Origin: Kribbella sandramycini
GTDB lineage: Bacteria > Actinomycetota > Actinomycetes > Propionibacteriales > Kribbellaceae
Direction: 5' to 3'
Length of the DNA stretch: 64,000 nucleotides
Assembly: GCF_013131805.1 (NCBI RefSeq)
Contig: NZ_JABJRC010000012.1
Location: 60,688-124,687 of the forward strand
Positions 15,298 through 23,721 of the stretch are shown in pieces. Numbering within the stretch: the first letter of the stretch is position 1; every line of letters starts with the position of its first letter. Position numbers and translations under genes: made by a program. Under the pieces are notes generated by a model that was not told the origin of the DNA, did not search any database, and saw only the letters and a program-made list of their open reading frames with translations.

Positions 15298-17325
15298 GTG
15301 ACATCGGATTCGCCGGAGCAGCTGACGCTACTGCGCGACACCGTGCGCAAATCGCGGACGAAGGCGCCCGCCGAGATCACCGAGACGTTGCCGGTGGCCC
15401 GGATCGCGGTCGATGTCTCGCTCCCGCATCTGGACCGGCCGTTCGACTATCTCGTCCCCGACGACCTGGCCGCCGCCGCGCAGCCCGGCGCGCGGGTCAA
15501 GGTCCGCTTTGCCGGCAAGGATCTGGACGGCTTCGTCCTGGAGCGGCTCGCCGAGTCCGACCACGACGGCAAACTGGTCCGGATCCGCAAGGTCGTCTCG
15601 GCCGAGCAGGTGCTCCGGCCCGAGGTCGCCGAGCTCTGCCGCGCCGTCGCCGATCGGTACGCCGGCGTCCTCGCCGATGTGACCCGCTTGGCCGTCCCGC
15701 CGCGGCATGCGAAGGTCGAGGCCGAGCCGCTGCGTTACGACCAGCCCGCGCCGCCGCCGCTGTCCACCTCGCGCTCGGAGTGGGCGCCGTACCCGCCGGG
15801 CTTCCTCGACGCGCTCGCCCGCTCGGAGTCGCCGCGCGCGATCTGGACGGCGGTCCCCGGGGCCGACTGGGCGCTCGCGTTCGCGCAGGCCGCGGCGGTG
15901 TGTTCGGCCGCCGGGCGCGGCGCGCTGCTGCTCGCGGCCGACGCGCGCGACCTGGAGCGGCTCGCGACGGCCTGTACGACGGTGCTCGGCGAGTCCGGCT
16001 TCGTCGTCCTGTCCGCCGACCTCGGCCCGACCGCGCGCTACCGCGCCTTCCTGGCCGCCCTCCGCGGCACTGCGCGGGTCGTGATCGGGACACGCGCCGC
16101 GGCCTTCGCGCCGGTCACCGAGCTCGGCCTGGTCGCGCTGTGGGACGACGGCGACGAGTCGTACGCCGAGCCGCGGGCGCCGTACCCGAATGCGCGGGAG
16201 GTCCTGCTGCTGCGCGCCTTCAAGCAGAACTGCGCCGCGCTGCTCGGCGGCTTCGCGCGGTCGGCCGAGGCGGCCGCGGTGATCGACTCCGGGTTCGCGG
16301 GGGAGCTGATCGCGGCCCGGCCGGCGATCCGCGCGGCCGCGCCGTCCGTGCACATCACCGGTGAGTCCGACACCGACCTCGCGCGGGACCGGATGGCCCG
16401 CGCCGCCCGGCTGCCGCACCGGGCGTTCGAGATCGCCCGCGAGGGGCTGAAGACCGGGCCGGTGCTCGTCCAGGTTCCGCGCGCGGGGTATCTGCCGAGT
16501 CTGGTGTGCCAAACCTGCCGAGCGCCGTCACGATGTTCGGCCTGTGGTGGCACGCTTCGGCGTACCGGCGGGGCGGGCCCGGCGAGCTGCTCGATCTGCG
16601 GCCGGCCGGCGGCCGATCACCGCTGCCCCGAGTGCGGCGACACCCGGATGCGGGCAGCCGTCGTCGGTGCGCGACGGACGGCGGAGGAGCTGGGCCGCGC
16701 GTTCCCCGGCGTCCTGGTCCGGACGTCGGGCGGTGACAACATGCTCGACCACGTGCCGGATCAACCAGCCCTGATCGTCAGTACGCCGGGCGCCGAGCCC
16801 GTCGCCGCCGCCGGATACAGCGCGGCGCTCCTGCTCGACACCTGGCTCATGCTCACGCGGCCCGACCTGCGCGCGCCGGAGGAGGCGGTCCGCCGCTGGC
16901 TGAACGCGGCTGCCCTCGTCCGCCCCGCGAGTGCCGGCGGCACCGTTATCCTGGTCGGCGATCCGTCCGCGCTGCCGCTGCAGGTCGTCGTCCGCTGGAG
17001 CCCCGAAGGTTTCGCTGCCCGCGAGGTCGAAGAGCGCCGCGCGGCCCACCTCGCCCCCGCCGCGAAACTCGCCGAGCTCACCGGCCCCGCCGAGTCGGTC
17101 GCCGACCTCGTCGAGCGCCTCCGCGCCCTGCTCCCGGCGTCCGCGGGCCTCGAAGTCCTCGGCCCGGTCGACGTCGACGACGAAACCGTCCGCGCCGTCG
17201 TCCGCACCCCCCGCGCCGCCGGAACCCAGCTGGCCCGCGCCCTGAAAGACGCCCAATCCGCCCGCGCCACCAAGAAAAACCCAGGCTCCGTCCGCGTCCA
17301 GGTAGACCCGCCAAGCTTCGGCTGA
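15298..17325 (+). CDS. priA: Primosomal protein N' homologue without helicase motifs
   Basis: 675 residues from a GTG. The N-terminal DNA-binding domain is clear (VARIAVDVSLPHLDRPFDYLVPDDL, GARVKVRFAGKDLDGFVL). In the helicase domain the Walker A position reads AVPGADWALAFA instead of GxTGSGKT, and the DEAH box reads ALWDDGDESYAEP instead of VDEEHDxSYKQ, so ATP hydrolysis is very unlikely. The zinc region is kept: eight cysteines in four CxxC pairs within about 450-490 of the protein (CQTC, CSAC, CSIC, CPEC). Actinobacterial PriA is known to lack helicase motifs; the protein probably still recognises forks and loads partners. It follows metK, as usual. Confidence 0.92.
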   Translation: MTSDSPEQLTLLRDTVRKSRTKAPAEITETLPVARIAVDVSLPHLDRPFDYLVPDDLAAAAQPGARVKVRFAGKDLDGFVLERLAESDHDGKLVRIRKVVSAEQVLRPEVAELCRAVADRYAGVLADVTRLAVPPRHAKVEAEPLRYDQPAPPPLSTSRSEWAPYPPGFLDALARSESPRAIWTAVPGADWALAFAQAAAVCSAAGRGALLLAADARDLERLATACTTVLGESGFVVLSADLGPTARYRAFLAALRGTARVVIGTRAAAFAPVTELGLVALWDDGDESYAEPRAPYPNAREVLLLRAFKQNCAALLGGFARSAEAAAVIDSGFAGELIAARPAIRAAAPSVHITGESDTDLARDRMARAARLPHRAFEIAREGLKTGPVLVQVPRAGYLPSLVCQTCRAPSRCSACGGTLRRTGGAGPASCSICGRPAADHRCPECGDTRMRAAVVGARRTAEELGRAFPGVLVRTSGGDNMLDHVPDQPALIVSTPGAEPVAAAGYSAALLLDTWLMLTRPDLRAPEEAVRRWLNAAALVRPASAGGTVILVGDPSALPLQVVVRWSPEGFAAREVEERRAAHLAPAAKLAELTGPAESVADLVERLRALLPASAGLEVLGPVDVDDETVRAVVRTPRAAGTQLARALKDAQSARATKKNPGSVRVQVDPPSFG

Positions 17326-17326
17326 G

Positions 17327-18316
17327 TCAGGCGGTGGAGGCTAGGCCGGTGGAGGCGGCGAGGAGTTGGGAGCCGAGGCGGGTGCGGTAGTAGAGGACGG
17401 CGCGGCCGTCGCGGCGGGAGTCGACGAGGCCGGCGTTGCGCAGGATGCTGAGGTGCACGCTGAGGGTGGGGGCGGTGACGCCGAGTTGGTGGGCCAGGTG
17501 TGTGGTGGACATCGGGAGGTCGAGGTGGCCCACGATGGCGGCGCGGGTGCGGCCGACGAGATCCGCTAATGGGGACTCCGTCGTGTCTTGGCGGTCCTCC
17601 CAGAGGCGGCCGAGGCCGCGTGGGGGATAGGTGATGGTCGGGAGATGTGGCGCGCCGGTGACCGGGAGGGCCGCGGGCCAGGTGAAGACGCAGGGGACGA
17701 GCAGGACGCCCTGACCGGCCATCGGCACGCCGTGGCAGCAGTACGGCCGGTCGATCTCGATGGCGTCGCCGCGGAAGCGCACCGACGGGTGCAGGTTGCG
17801 GAACAACCGCTCGATCCCGCCGCTGGCCAGCTCGTCGAGCCGGAACGCGAGATCCTCCTGGAGCAGCGCCCGCATGCGCCGCCAGTCCGGCTCGATGGTG
17901 CGGCGGAAGTACGTTTCGAGCGCCGTGGTGATCTGCTGGAGCGCCTTGGCCGGACGGGCGATCATGCCGGGCAGCACCGGGTTCGGCGTCTCGTCGTGCA
18001 GTTTGCCGAGCTCGGCCGCGACGAGGGCGTGCGGGGTGGCGGCGATCGCGGCCAGGCCGGACTCCAGGCCGGTGGTCCGCCGCGGCGGCGCGGGGGTGAT
18101 GAAGTCCGGGATGTAGCCGACCGGCGGGATCAATGCCTTGAGCAACGTCAGGTCCGGGCCGTCGATGATCGGGCGGACCTTCTGCAGCCACGGGCCGTGC
18201 ACGCTGCGGACGGTGCTGGTGCTCAGCGCGCGGACGCTCGTCACCGCCTCCCAGATCGGGGAGAGCGCGAACCGGATCCGGCCGATGGCATCCGGGGTGA
18301 GGCCGATCGTGATCAC
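17327..18316 (-). CDS. ArsR-type regulator with DUF5937 domain
   Basis: 329 residues from the GTG at 18316 (VITIGLTPDAIGRIRFALSPIWEA). The N-terminal two thirds match the DUF5937 pattern often fused to winged helices, with the CVFTWPA segment; the C-terminal 90 residues form an ArsR winged helix: TTHLAHQLGVTAPTLSVHLSILRNAGLVDSRRDGRAVLYYRT. It lacks the metal-binding cysteines of classic ArsR. It is divergent from the MFS gene at 18409, with a dyad operator between them (18353-18372), so it probably represses that exporter and itself. Its end is one base from the priA end. Confidence 0.88.
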   Translation of the reverse strand: MITIGLTPDAIGRIRFALSPIWEAVTSVRALSTSTVRSVHGPWLQKVRPIIDGPDLTLLKALIPPVGYIPDFITPAPPRRTTGLESGLAAIAATPHALVAAELGKLHDETPNPVLPGMIARPAKALQQITTALETYFRRTIEPDWRRMRALLQEDLAFRLDELASGGIERLFRNLHPSVRFRGDAIEIDRPYCCHGVPMAGQGVLLVPCVFTWPAALPVTGAPHLPTITYPPRGLGRLWEDRQDTTESPLADLVGRTRAAIVGHLDLPMSTTHLAHQLGVTAPTLSVHLSILRNAGLVDSRRDGRAVLYYRTRLGSQLLAASTGLASTA

Positions 18317-18352
18317 CGCCCCATCGTAGGCACGGATCGGGTCCTCGCCATT

Positions 18353-18372
18353 GATTAGTCCTGGACCTAATC
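18353..18372. promoter_or_regulatory. Dyad operator between the ArsR-type regulator and MFS genes
   Basis: GATTAGTCC-T-GGACCTAATC is a near-perfect inverted repeat (one extra C in the right arm). It lies 37 bases from the regulator start and 37 bases from the MFS start, so one site could control both promoters. A-T rich arms in this GC-rich context strengthen the call. Confidence 0.65.
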
Positions 18373-18408
18373 GTCGACAACTCTGCGCCCGGCCCGGATG
18401 GTTGTCCC

Positions 18409-19623
18409 ATGACTGCCGCTGTCCCGATTGTGCCCACCGTTTCCCGCCCGTTGCCGCGCGCGTTCTGGGCGCTGGTGGTCTGCCAGCTGGTGAACCGGCT
18501 CGGCAGCTTCGTCCAGCCGTTCCTCGTGCTGTACCTGACCCAGGACCGGCACCTTTCCGCCGGTACGGCGGGCGCCGTCGCGGCCGCGGTCGGTGCGGGC
18601 AGCGTGGTCTCGCAGCTCGTCGGCGGCTGGTTGGCCGACCGGGTCGGCCGGCGCGCGACGATGCTGGTCTGCTTCTTCGGGACGGCGGCCGCGCTGATCC
18701 TGCTCGGCTCGGCCCGGTCGATGCCGATGATCTGGGCGGCGGCGTTCGCGGTCGGATTGCTCGGTGACCTGTTCCGGCCCGCCGTCCAGGCGGCGGTCGC
18801 CGACCTGCTGCAACCGGGAGAGCGCGTTCGCGCATACGGCCTGCTGTTCTGGGCGATCAACCTCGGGTTCTCGGTGTCGACGGTGTCGGCCGGAGTGCTT
18901 GCTTCGCTTGGCTTCGGGCTGCTGTTCTGGCTGAACGCGGCCACCTCGGTGATCGCGGGGGTGGTGATCTGGACGATGGTCCCGGAGAGCCGGCCGGTGC
19001 TCGACGAGGGCGCGGATCGGCGTCCGCTGCTCCCGGTGGTACTGCGCGACCGGGTGTTCCTCGCGGTCGTGCTGCTCCAGATCGGGTACGCGACGATCTA
19101 CTTCCAGGGCTACTCGACGCTGCCGCTGGCGATGGCCCGCGACGGGCTGCCGTCGTCGCTGTACGGAACGGTGATCGGTCTGAACGGCGTCGTGATCGTA
19201 CTGCTCCAGCCGTTCCTGGTGAAGCGCCTCGCGAGCTACGACCGGCCGAAACTGGTCGCGATCTCGATGCTGGTGGTCGGACTCGGGTTCGGGCTCGGCG
19301 CGGTCGTCGACACCTTCTGGGGGTACGCGCTGACGGTCGTGGTCTGGTCGATCGGCGAGATCGGGTTCGCCGCGGTGATCGGGGCGGTGTTCGCGGATAT
19401 CGCGCCGCTGGACCTGCGCGGCGGCTACATGGGCGTCACCGGGATGGCCTTCGGCGTCGGCACGGTGATCGGCCCGCTGGCCGGCCCGAACTCCCTGCAG
19501 CACTTCGGCGCGACGACGACCTGGATCGGGGTCGCGCTGCTCGGCGTGGTCATCTTCATCGGCCAGTGGCTGCTGGTCCCGGCGCTGCATGCACGCGCCG
19601 CCGCGAACGCGGCGACCGCATGA
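18409..19623 (+). CDS. MFS transporter (drug-efflux type, 12 TM)
   Basis: 404 residues with about 12 membrane helices. The MFS loop 2-3 motif appears as GGWLADRVGRRATML near residues 65-80, and the helix-5 type motif as GRLxxP-like segments further on (FRPAVQAAVADLL). The second half carries VIGLNGVVIVLLQPFLVKRL and ends in HARAAANAATA. The divergent ArsR-type gene with its operator suggests inducible efflux of a small molecule. Its 3' end overlaps by 68 bases the end of the convergent second MFS gene. Confidence 0.88.
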   Translation: MTAAVPIVPTVSRPLPRAFWALVVCQLVNRLGSFVQPFLVLYLTQDRHLSAGTAGAVAAAVGAGSVVSQLVGGWLADRVGRRATMLVCFFGTAAALILLGSARSMPMIWAAAFAVGLLGDLFRPAVQAAVADLLQPGERVRAYGLLFWAINLGFSVSTVSAGVLASLGFGLLFWLNAATSVIAGVVIWTMVPESRPVLDEGADRRPLLPVVLRDRVFLAVVLLQIGYATIYFQGYSTLPLAMARDGLPSSLYGTVIGLNGVVIVLLQPFLVKRLASYDRPKLVAISMLVVGLGFGLGAVVDTFWGYALTVVVWSIGEIGFAAVIGAVFADIAPLDLRGGYMGVTGMAFGVGTVIGPLAGPNSLQHFGATTTWIGVALLGVVIFIGQWLLVPALHARAAANAATA

Positions 19624-20878
19624 GGTGAGCGCTCCCGAGCGTTCCGAGGACGGCGGCGGTCGCGATCAGCAACGCCGGATGGAGGGTGGTCGGGTGCGAG
19701 AGGAAGACGGAGCCGAGGCCGGCGACTCCGAGGGTTCCGCCGAACTGCTGGACGGCGTTGAGCAGACCGGCCGCTGATCCGGTCTCGTGTGGTTCGACGC
19801 GGCTCAGGGCTTCGGTGAAGAACGCAGTGGTGAAGAGTCCGACGCCCGCACCGGCGACGCCGAGCGCAGGGATCAGCCACCAGTGGGCCGCGCCGAGCCC
19901 GATGAGTAGGACGCCGAGCCCGGCGTACATGAGACGGGAGTCGACGCGTTGGACGAGCCACTGGCCGGCACACCACGAGCTGACGCCGGACGCCGCGGAC
20001 CAGGGGAGCAGCGCGAGACTTGCGCGGAGTACGCCGTGCTGGAGCGTCAACTGTTGATGCAGGACGACGACCAGCGTCAGACCGCTCAGCACCGCGAAGA
20101 ACAGCGTCGACGTGACCAGGGCTGCGCCGAAGCCGGGACGGGCGAACAGGCTCAGCTCGAGCAGCCGGGCGCCGGTGGCGCGTTGCTGGAGCACGCAGGC
20201 AGCCAGGACCGCCAAGCCGATCGGGGCGAGGAACCAGTGTTGCGATTGCAGGATCGGGAACACCAAGAGAGCGCTCCCTGCGATCAGCAGTCCCGTTCCC
20301 GGCAGGTCCAGGCCGCGGCGCAGTGGTGAGCGCGACTCGGGGACCAACCGGGCCAGGCCGAGCACGGCCAACCCGAGTGGGACATTGACCAGGAACACCA
20401 CCCGCCATGACGTCACTTCGGTGATCACCCCGCCGAGCACCGGGCCGGAGATCCCGGCCAGGCCCATCACCGGGCCGATCGAGCCGAGCGCCTTCGGCAG
20501 GTCGGGCCCACTGAACGCGGAGCGAATCAAGCCGATCGTCTGCGGGATGATCGCCGCCGCGGTCGCGCCCTGGATCGCCCGAGCGCCGATCAGTACGCCG
20601 GACTGCGTTGCCAGCGCGCACCCGATCGACGCCAGGACGAACCCGGTGACCCCGATCCGGAACACCCGCCGCCGGCCGGCGAGATCACCGAGCCGGCCGC
20701 CGGTGATCAGCAGCGCCGCGAACGGCAGCGTGTACGCCGCCCCGAACCACTGGATATCGGACGTCGCTCCGCCGAGCTCGCCATGGATCACCGGCGCCGC
20801 GACCTGCACGATCGTCGCGTCCAGCAGGTTCATCGCCTCGGCCACCAGCAGCGCGACCAGTCCCACCCATTTCCGCAT
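19556..20878 (-). CDS. MFS transporter, DHA2 family (14-TM EmrB/QacA type)
   Basis: 440 residues from the ATG at 20878, which has GGAGG six bases upstream; an ATG at 20896 is possible but has no ribosome site. The N-terminal motifs are those of drug:proton antiporter family 2: LLDATIVQVAAPVIHGELG (motif D1), GRLGDLAGRRRVF (motif A) and GARAIQGATAAAIIPQT (motif B), then GLAGISGPVLGGVI (motif C). It is shorter than typical 14-TM members. Divergent from an Lrp-type regulator gene 120 bases away. Confidence 0.88.
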   Translation of the reverse strand: MRKWVGLVALLVAEAMNLLDATIVQVAAPVIHGELGGATSDIQWFGAAYTLPFAALLITGGRLGDLAGRRRVFRIGVTGFVLASIGCALATQSGVLIGARAIQGATAAAIIPQTIGLIRSAFSGPDLPKALGSIGPVMGLAGISGPVLGGVITEVTSWRVVFLVNVPLGLAVLGLARLVPESRSPLRRGLDLPGTGLLIAGSALLVFPILQSQHWFLAPIGLAVLAACVLQQRATGARLLELSLFARPGFGAALVTSTLFFAVLSGLTLVVVLHQQLTLQHGVLRASLALLPWSAASGVSSWCAGQWLVQRVDSRLMYAGLGVLLIGLGAAHWWLIPALGVAGAGVGLFTTAFFTEALSRVEPHETGSAAGLLNAVQQFGGTLGVAGLGSVFLSHPTTLHPALLIATAAVLGTLGSAHLMRSPRSRRRVHAAPGPAATGR

Positions 20879-20998
20879 CTCCGCCTCCGTTCGCATCCGG
20901 TGGCAGTACGGTCCGTCGCGGCGGTTCTTGTTCTCCATTCAGGACCCAGAGATCGCGAAGATCTTCCATCAGAGAGCGCTCCAGGCAATGATCTTTCC

Positions 20999-21973
20999 AT
21001 GGTGGACGATCTCGACCGGGCCCTGATCCACGCGCTTCAGCTCGCGGGCCGAGCGCCGTACAGCCGGATCGCCGACGTTCTCGGTGTCTCCACCCAAACC
21101 GTCGCCCGCCGCTACCAGCGCCTGCGCGCCGAAGCCGGCCTGCGCGTCGTCGGCCTCCCCGACCCGCACCGGACCGGTCGCTCCCAGTGGCTCGTCCGCC
21201 TCACCACCACCCCCAGGGCAACGCAGTCCCTGGCCGCCACCCTCGCCCGCCGCCCCGACACCACCTGGATCAAACTCGCCTCCGGTGGCACCGAACTGGT
21301 CGCCATCCTCCAAACCACCCCCACCACCGCCAACCCCCTCCTCCTCCACGACCTCCCCGCCACCCCCACCCTCACCTCCCTCACCACCCACCACCTCCTC
21401 CACCTCTACCGAGGCGGCCCCACCCCCTGGCCGGCCCGAGCCCAAGCCCTCACACCACCCCAATCCCAAGCCTTCACCCCTGTTTTCGGTGGCGATGGGT
21501 CGCGAGGTGGTCCGGGCGCGGACATACGGGAGGGGGATGGGGAGTTGTTGGCGGGGTTGGGGGAGGACGGGCGGGTGCCGGTGGGGGAGTTGGCGAGGCG
21601 GACGGGGTGGGCGGTGGGGACGGTGGCGCGCCGGCTGGGGGAGTTGGAGGCGAGTGGGGCGATCTACTACGACGTGGACGTGGATCCGACGGCGCTCGGG
21701 ATCACGACGAGTGCGATGTTGTGGTTCTCGGTGCCGCCGGCGGCCGCCGATCGGGTGGGCCGGGCGCTGGCCGAGCACGACGAGCTGGCGTTCGTGGCAG
21801 CGACGACCGGGCGGACGAACCTGGTGGCGCACGCGTTGTGCGCGAGTCCGGCCGCGCTGCACACCTATCTGACCGAGCGCGTCGGCGCGATCGAGCAGAT
21901 CACCGCGCTCGAAACCGTCCCGATCCTGCGCACGGTGAAGTCCGCCGCGCCCAACGTAGGGTTGCGGGTATGA
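20999..21973 (+). CDS. Lrp/AsnC family regulator with two HTH domains
   Basis: 324 residues from the ATG at 20999. Residues 1-50 are an AsnC-type helix-turn-helix (LDRALIHALQLAGRAPYSRIADVLGVSTQTVARRYQRL). A Thr/Pro-rich weakly conserved ligand half follows (about 60-155), then a second helix-turn-helix (DGRVPVGELARRTGWAVGTVARRLGELEASGAIYYDVDVD) and a better conserved RAM domain ending VPILRTVKSA. Double-HTH Lrp proteins of this size are common in actinobacteria. It lies divergent from the DHA2 exporter, which it may control, and overlaps the HAD gene. Plus-strand composition flips from C-rich to G-rich near base 21480, mid-gene. Confidence 0.87.
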   Translation: MVDDLDRALIHALQLAGRAPYSRIADVLGVSTQTVARRYQRLRAEAGLRVVGLPDPHRTGRSQWLVRLTTTPRATQSLAATLARRPDTTWIKLASGGTELVAILQTTPTTANPLLLHDLPATPTLTSLTTHHLLHLYRGGPTPWPARAQALTPPQSQAFTPVFGGDGSRGGPGADIREGDGELLAGLGEDGRVPVGELARRTGWAVGTVARRLGELEASGAIYYDVDVDPTALGITTSAMLWFSVPPAAADRVGRALAEHDELAFVAATTGRTNLVAHALCASPAALHTYLTERVGAIEQITALETVPILRTVKSAAPNVGLRV

Positions 21974-22581
21974 CGATCGACGCGGTGGTGTTCGACATCG
22001 GCGGCGTACTGCTGGACTGGAGTCCGGACTATCTGTACGCCGGCCTGATCCCCGACGAGCAGCAGCGGACGCGCTTCCTCACCGAGGTCGCGACCCCCGC
22101 CTGGAACCAGGAGCAGGACGCCGGCCGCAGCTGGGCCGAGGCGGTCGCGGAGCTGTCCGGCCGGTTCCCCGAGCATGCCGAGTGGATCGCGGCGTACGAC
22201 ACCGGCTGGCTGACGATGGTCAAGGGCGTCTTCACCGACACGGCCGAGCTGCTCGGCGACATCCAGGCGCTCGGGCTCCCGACGTACGCGCTGACGAACT
22301 TCTCCGCCGAGAAATGGGAGGTCGCGAAGGAGGCGTTCCCGATCCTGAGCAGCTTCGACGGCGAGGTCGTCTCGGGCACCGAGCAGACCATCAAACCGGA
22401 CGAGAAGATCTACCGCATCCTGCTGGAGCGTTACGCCCTCGACCCGGCCCGCACGTTCTACACCGACGACATGCAGTACAACGTCGACGGCGCCCGCGCG
22501 GTCGGCATCGACGCCGAGCAGTTCACCGGCGCCGCCGATCTCCGCGCTCAGCTCAAGCAGCGCGGCCTGCAGCTCAGCTGA
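21970..22581 (+). CDS. HAD family hydrolase (HAD-IA subfamily)
   Basis: 203 residues, starting in an ATGA overlap with the Lrp gene, hence translationally coupled. Motif I is FDIGGVLLDW (nucleophile Asp near residue 8; the usual DxD second Asp is replaced by Gly, as in many G-G-V-L-x-x members of the YihX-type subgroup). Motif II is TNFSAEKW, motif III the Lys of IKPDEKIY, and motif IV FYTDDMQYNV. The motifs point to a small-molecule phosphatase or dehalogenase; the substrate is unknown. Its end overlaps the convergent lipoprotein gene by 8 bases. Confidence 0.88.
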   Translation: MTIDAVVFDIGGVLLDWSPDYLYAGLIPDEQQRTRFLTEVATPAWNQEQDAGRSWAEAVAELSGRFPEHAEWIAAYDTGWLTMVKGVFTDTAELLGDIQALGLPTYALTNFSAEKWEVAKEAFPILSSFDGEVVSGTEQTIKPDEKIYRILLERYALDPARTFYTDDMQYNVDGARAVGIDAEQFTGAADLRAQLKQRGLQLS

Positions 22582-23716
22582 GCGCCGCGGCGAGGGCTTC
22601 GGTGTACGTCGGGCTGGCGGACAGATCGGCCGCTTCGACGTACACCGTGTTGTCCTGACACGTCATCGGCGTCAGCGCGACCCCCGGCTTCCCGGTGTAG
22701 ATGCGCTGCGGTTTCGGCAGCCCCGACCGCCACCGGGTGATCTGGAACGACTCCGTCCCATCGGCGTCAACGGTCCGCGTCTCCCAGAGAATCCAGTTGC
22801 CGCAGGCAAGGATCGTGTCGGTCGCGATCTCGCCGACCGGGCGGCTCGGCGAGTCCGCCGACTCCCGCAGGTACGCCTTGCTCCGGTACTGATCCGGATC
22901 GGAGGCCGCCACCTCGGACCAGACCGTTGCCCCGCCCACCGAAGCGCCGCTCCACTGGATGCACTTGGTTGCCGCCGGCACCGGCCGCGCCGGCCCGCCG
23001 GACAGCGCGGCCGTCAGCACCCGCTTGCACCGCCGTGGCGTCTCCGGCGCGCTGATCTCGCTGAACGTCACCGAGTCCTTCGACACGACCGGATCGGCCA
23101 GGTACCCCGGCGCGGCGACGCAACCGACCGTCCGCGCCGACAGCGCCGCGAGCTCGGCGACGATCAGGCAGGACCGGTTCCGCCCGTCCGTCGAGGTGTA
23201 GGCGAACGTCCCGTCGTACGCGCCGATCTCCGGCTCCGACACCTTCGGCAACTTCCCGAGCCCGGATTTCGCGCCGGTCGTCAGGTCGTACCGAACCACC
23301 ATGATCTCCGGATTCGGCCCCTCGGACCGGATGTCCTGCACCAGCGCCCACCGATCGTCGATCACCACCGGCGACTGCGCCACGAACCCCTTCGCCGGCA
23401 CATGCCGGACGACAGCCTTCTTACTGCCCTTGACCGCGATCGTGGTGATCCCGGCCTCGTCGCTGCCGCGCGTCACGACGTACTTGCGCTGCTGGGTGAC
23501 CAGATGCTGCCCGTCCACCGGCTGCCGCATCACCTTCGACCAGACCGGTACGGCGGTGTTCGTCTCGACCGGCGGCGTCGACGGGGTGGCAGGTGTCGAC
23601 GGAGTTGGCTGCGGAGTCGGCGGCGTACTGACCGGGCCGGAGGAATCCGGCTCCGACGAGCACGCCGCCAGACCGAGGAGGAGCACGATGCCGACGGCAA
23701 CGGTGGTACGGCGCAT
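22574..23716 (-). CDS. Secreted lipoprotein, probable beta-propeller
   Basis: 380 residues from the ATG at 23716 (a GTG at 23725 overlaps the upstream stop as GTGA and is an alternative). The signal peptide ends in lipobox LAAC. A Pro/Thr linker (about 25-55) tethers a domain made of repeated beta-strand segments such as ALVQDIRSE, YDLTTGAKSGLGKLPKVSEPEIGAYDGTFAYTST and ATVWSEVAA, like blades of a WD40/TolB-type propeller, with four to six scattered cysteines. No catalytic motif is visible. It is the second gene of an operon with the C39-like protease. Confidence 0.72.
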   Translation of the reverse strand: MRRTTVAVGIVLLLGLAACSSEPDSSGPVSTPPTPQPTPSTPATPSTPPVETNTAVPVWSKVMRQPVDGQHLVTQQRKYVVTRGSDEAGITTIAVKGSKKAVVRHVPAKGFVAQSPVVIDDRWALVQDIRSEGPNPEIMVVRYDLTTGAKSGLGKLPKVSEPEIGAYDGTFAYTSTDGRNRSCLIVAELAALSARTVGCVAAPGYLADPVVSKDSVTFSEISAPETPRRCKRVLTAALSGGPARPVPAATKCIQWSGASVGGATVWSEVAASDPDQYRSKAYLRESADSPSRPVGEIATDTILACGNWILWETRTVDADGTESFQITRWRSGLPKPQRIYTGKPGVALTPMTCQDNTVYVEAADLSASPTYTEALAAALS

Positions 23717-23721
23717 ACAGG

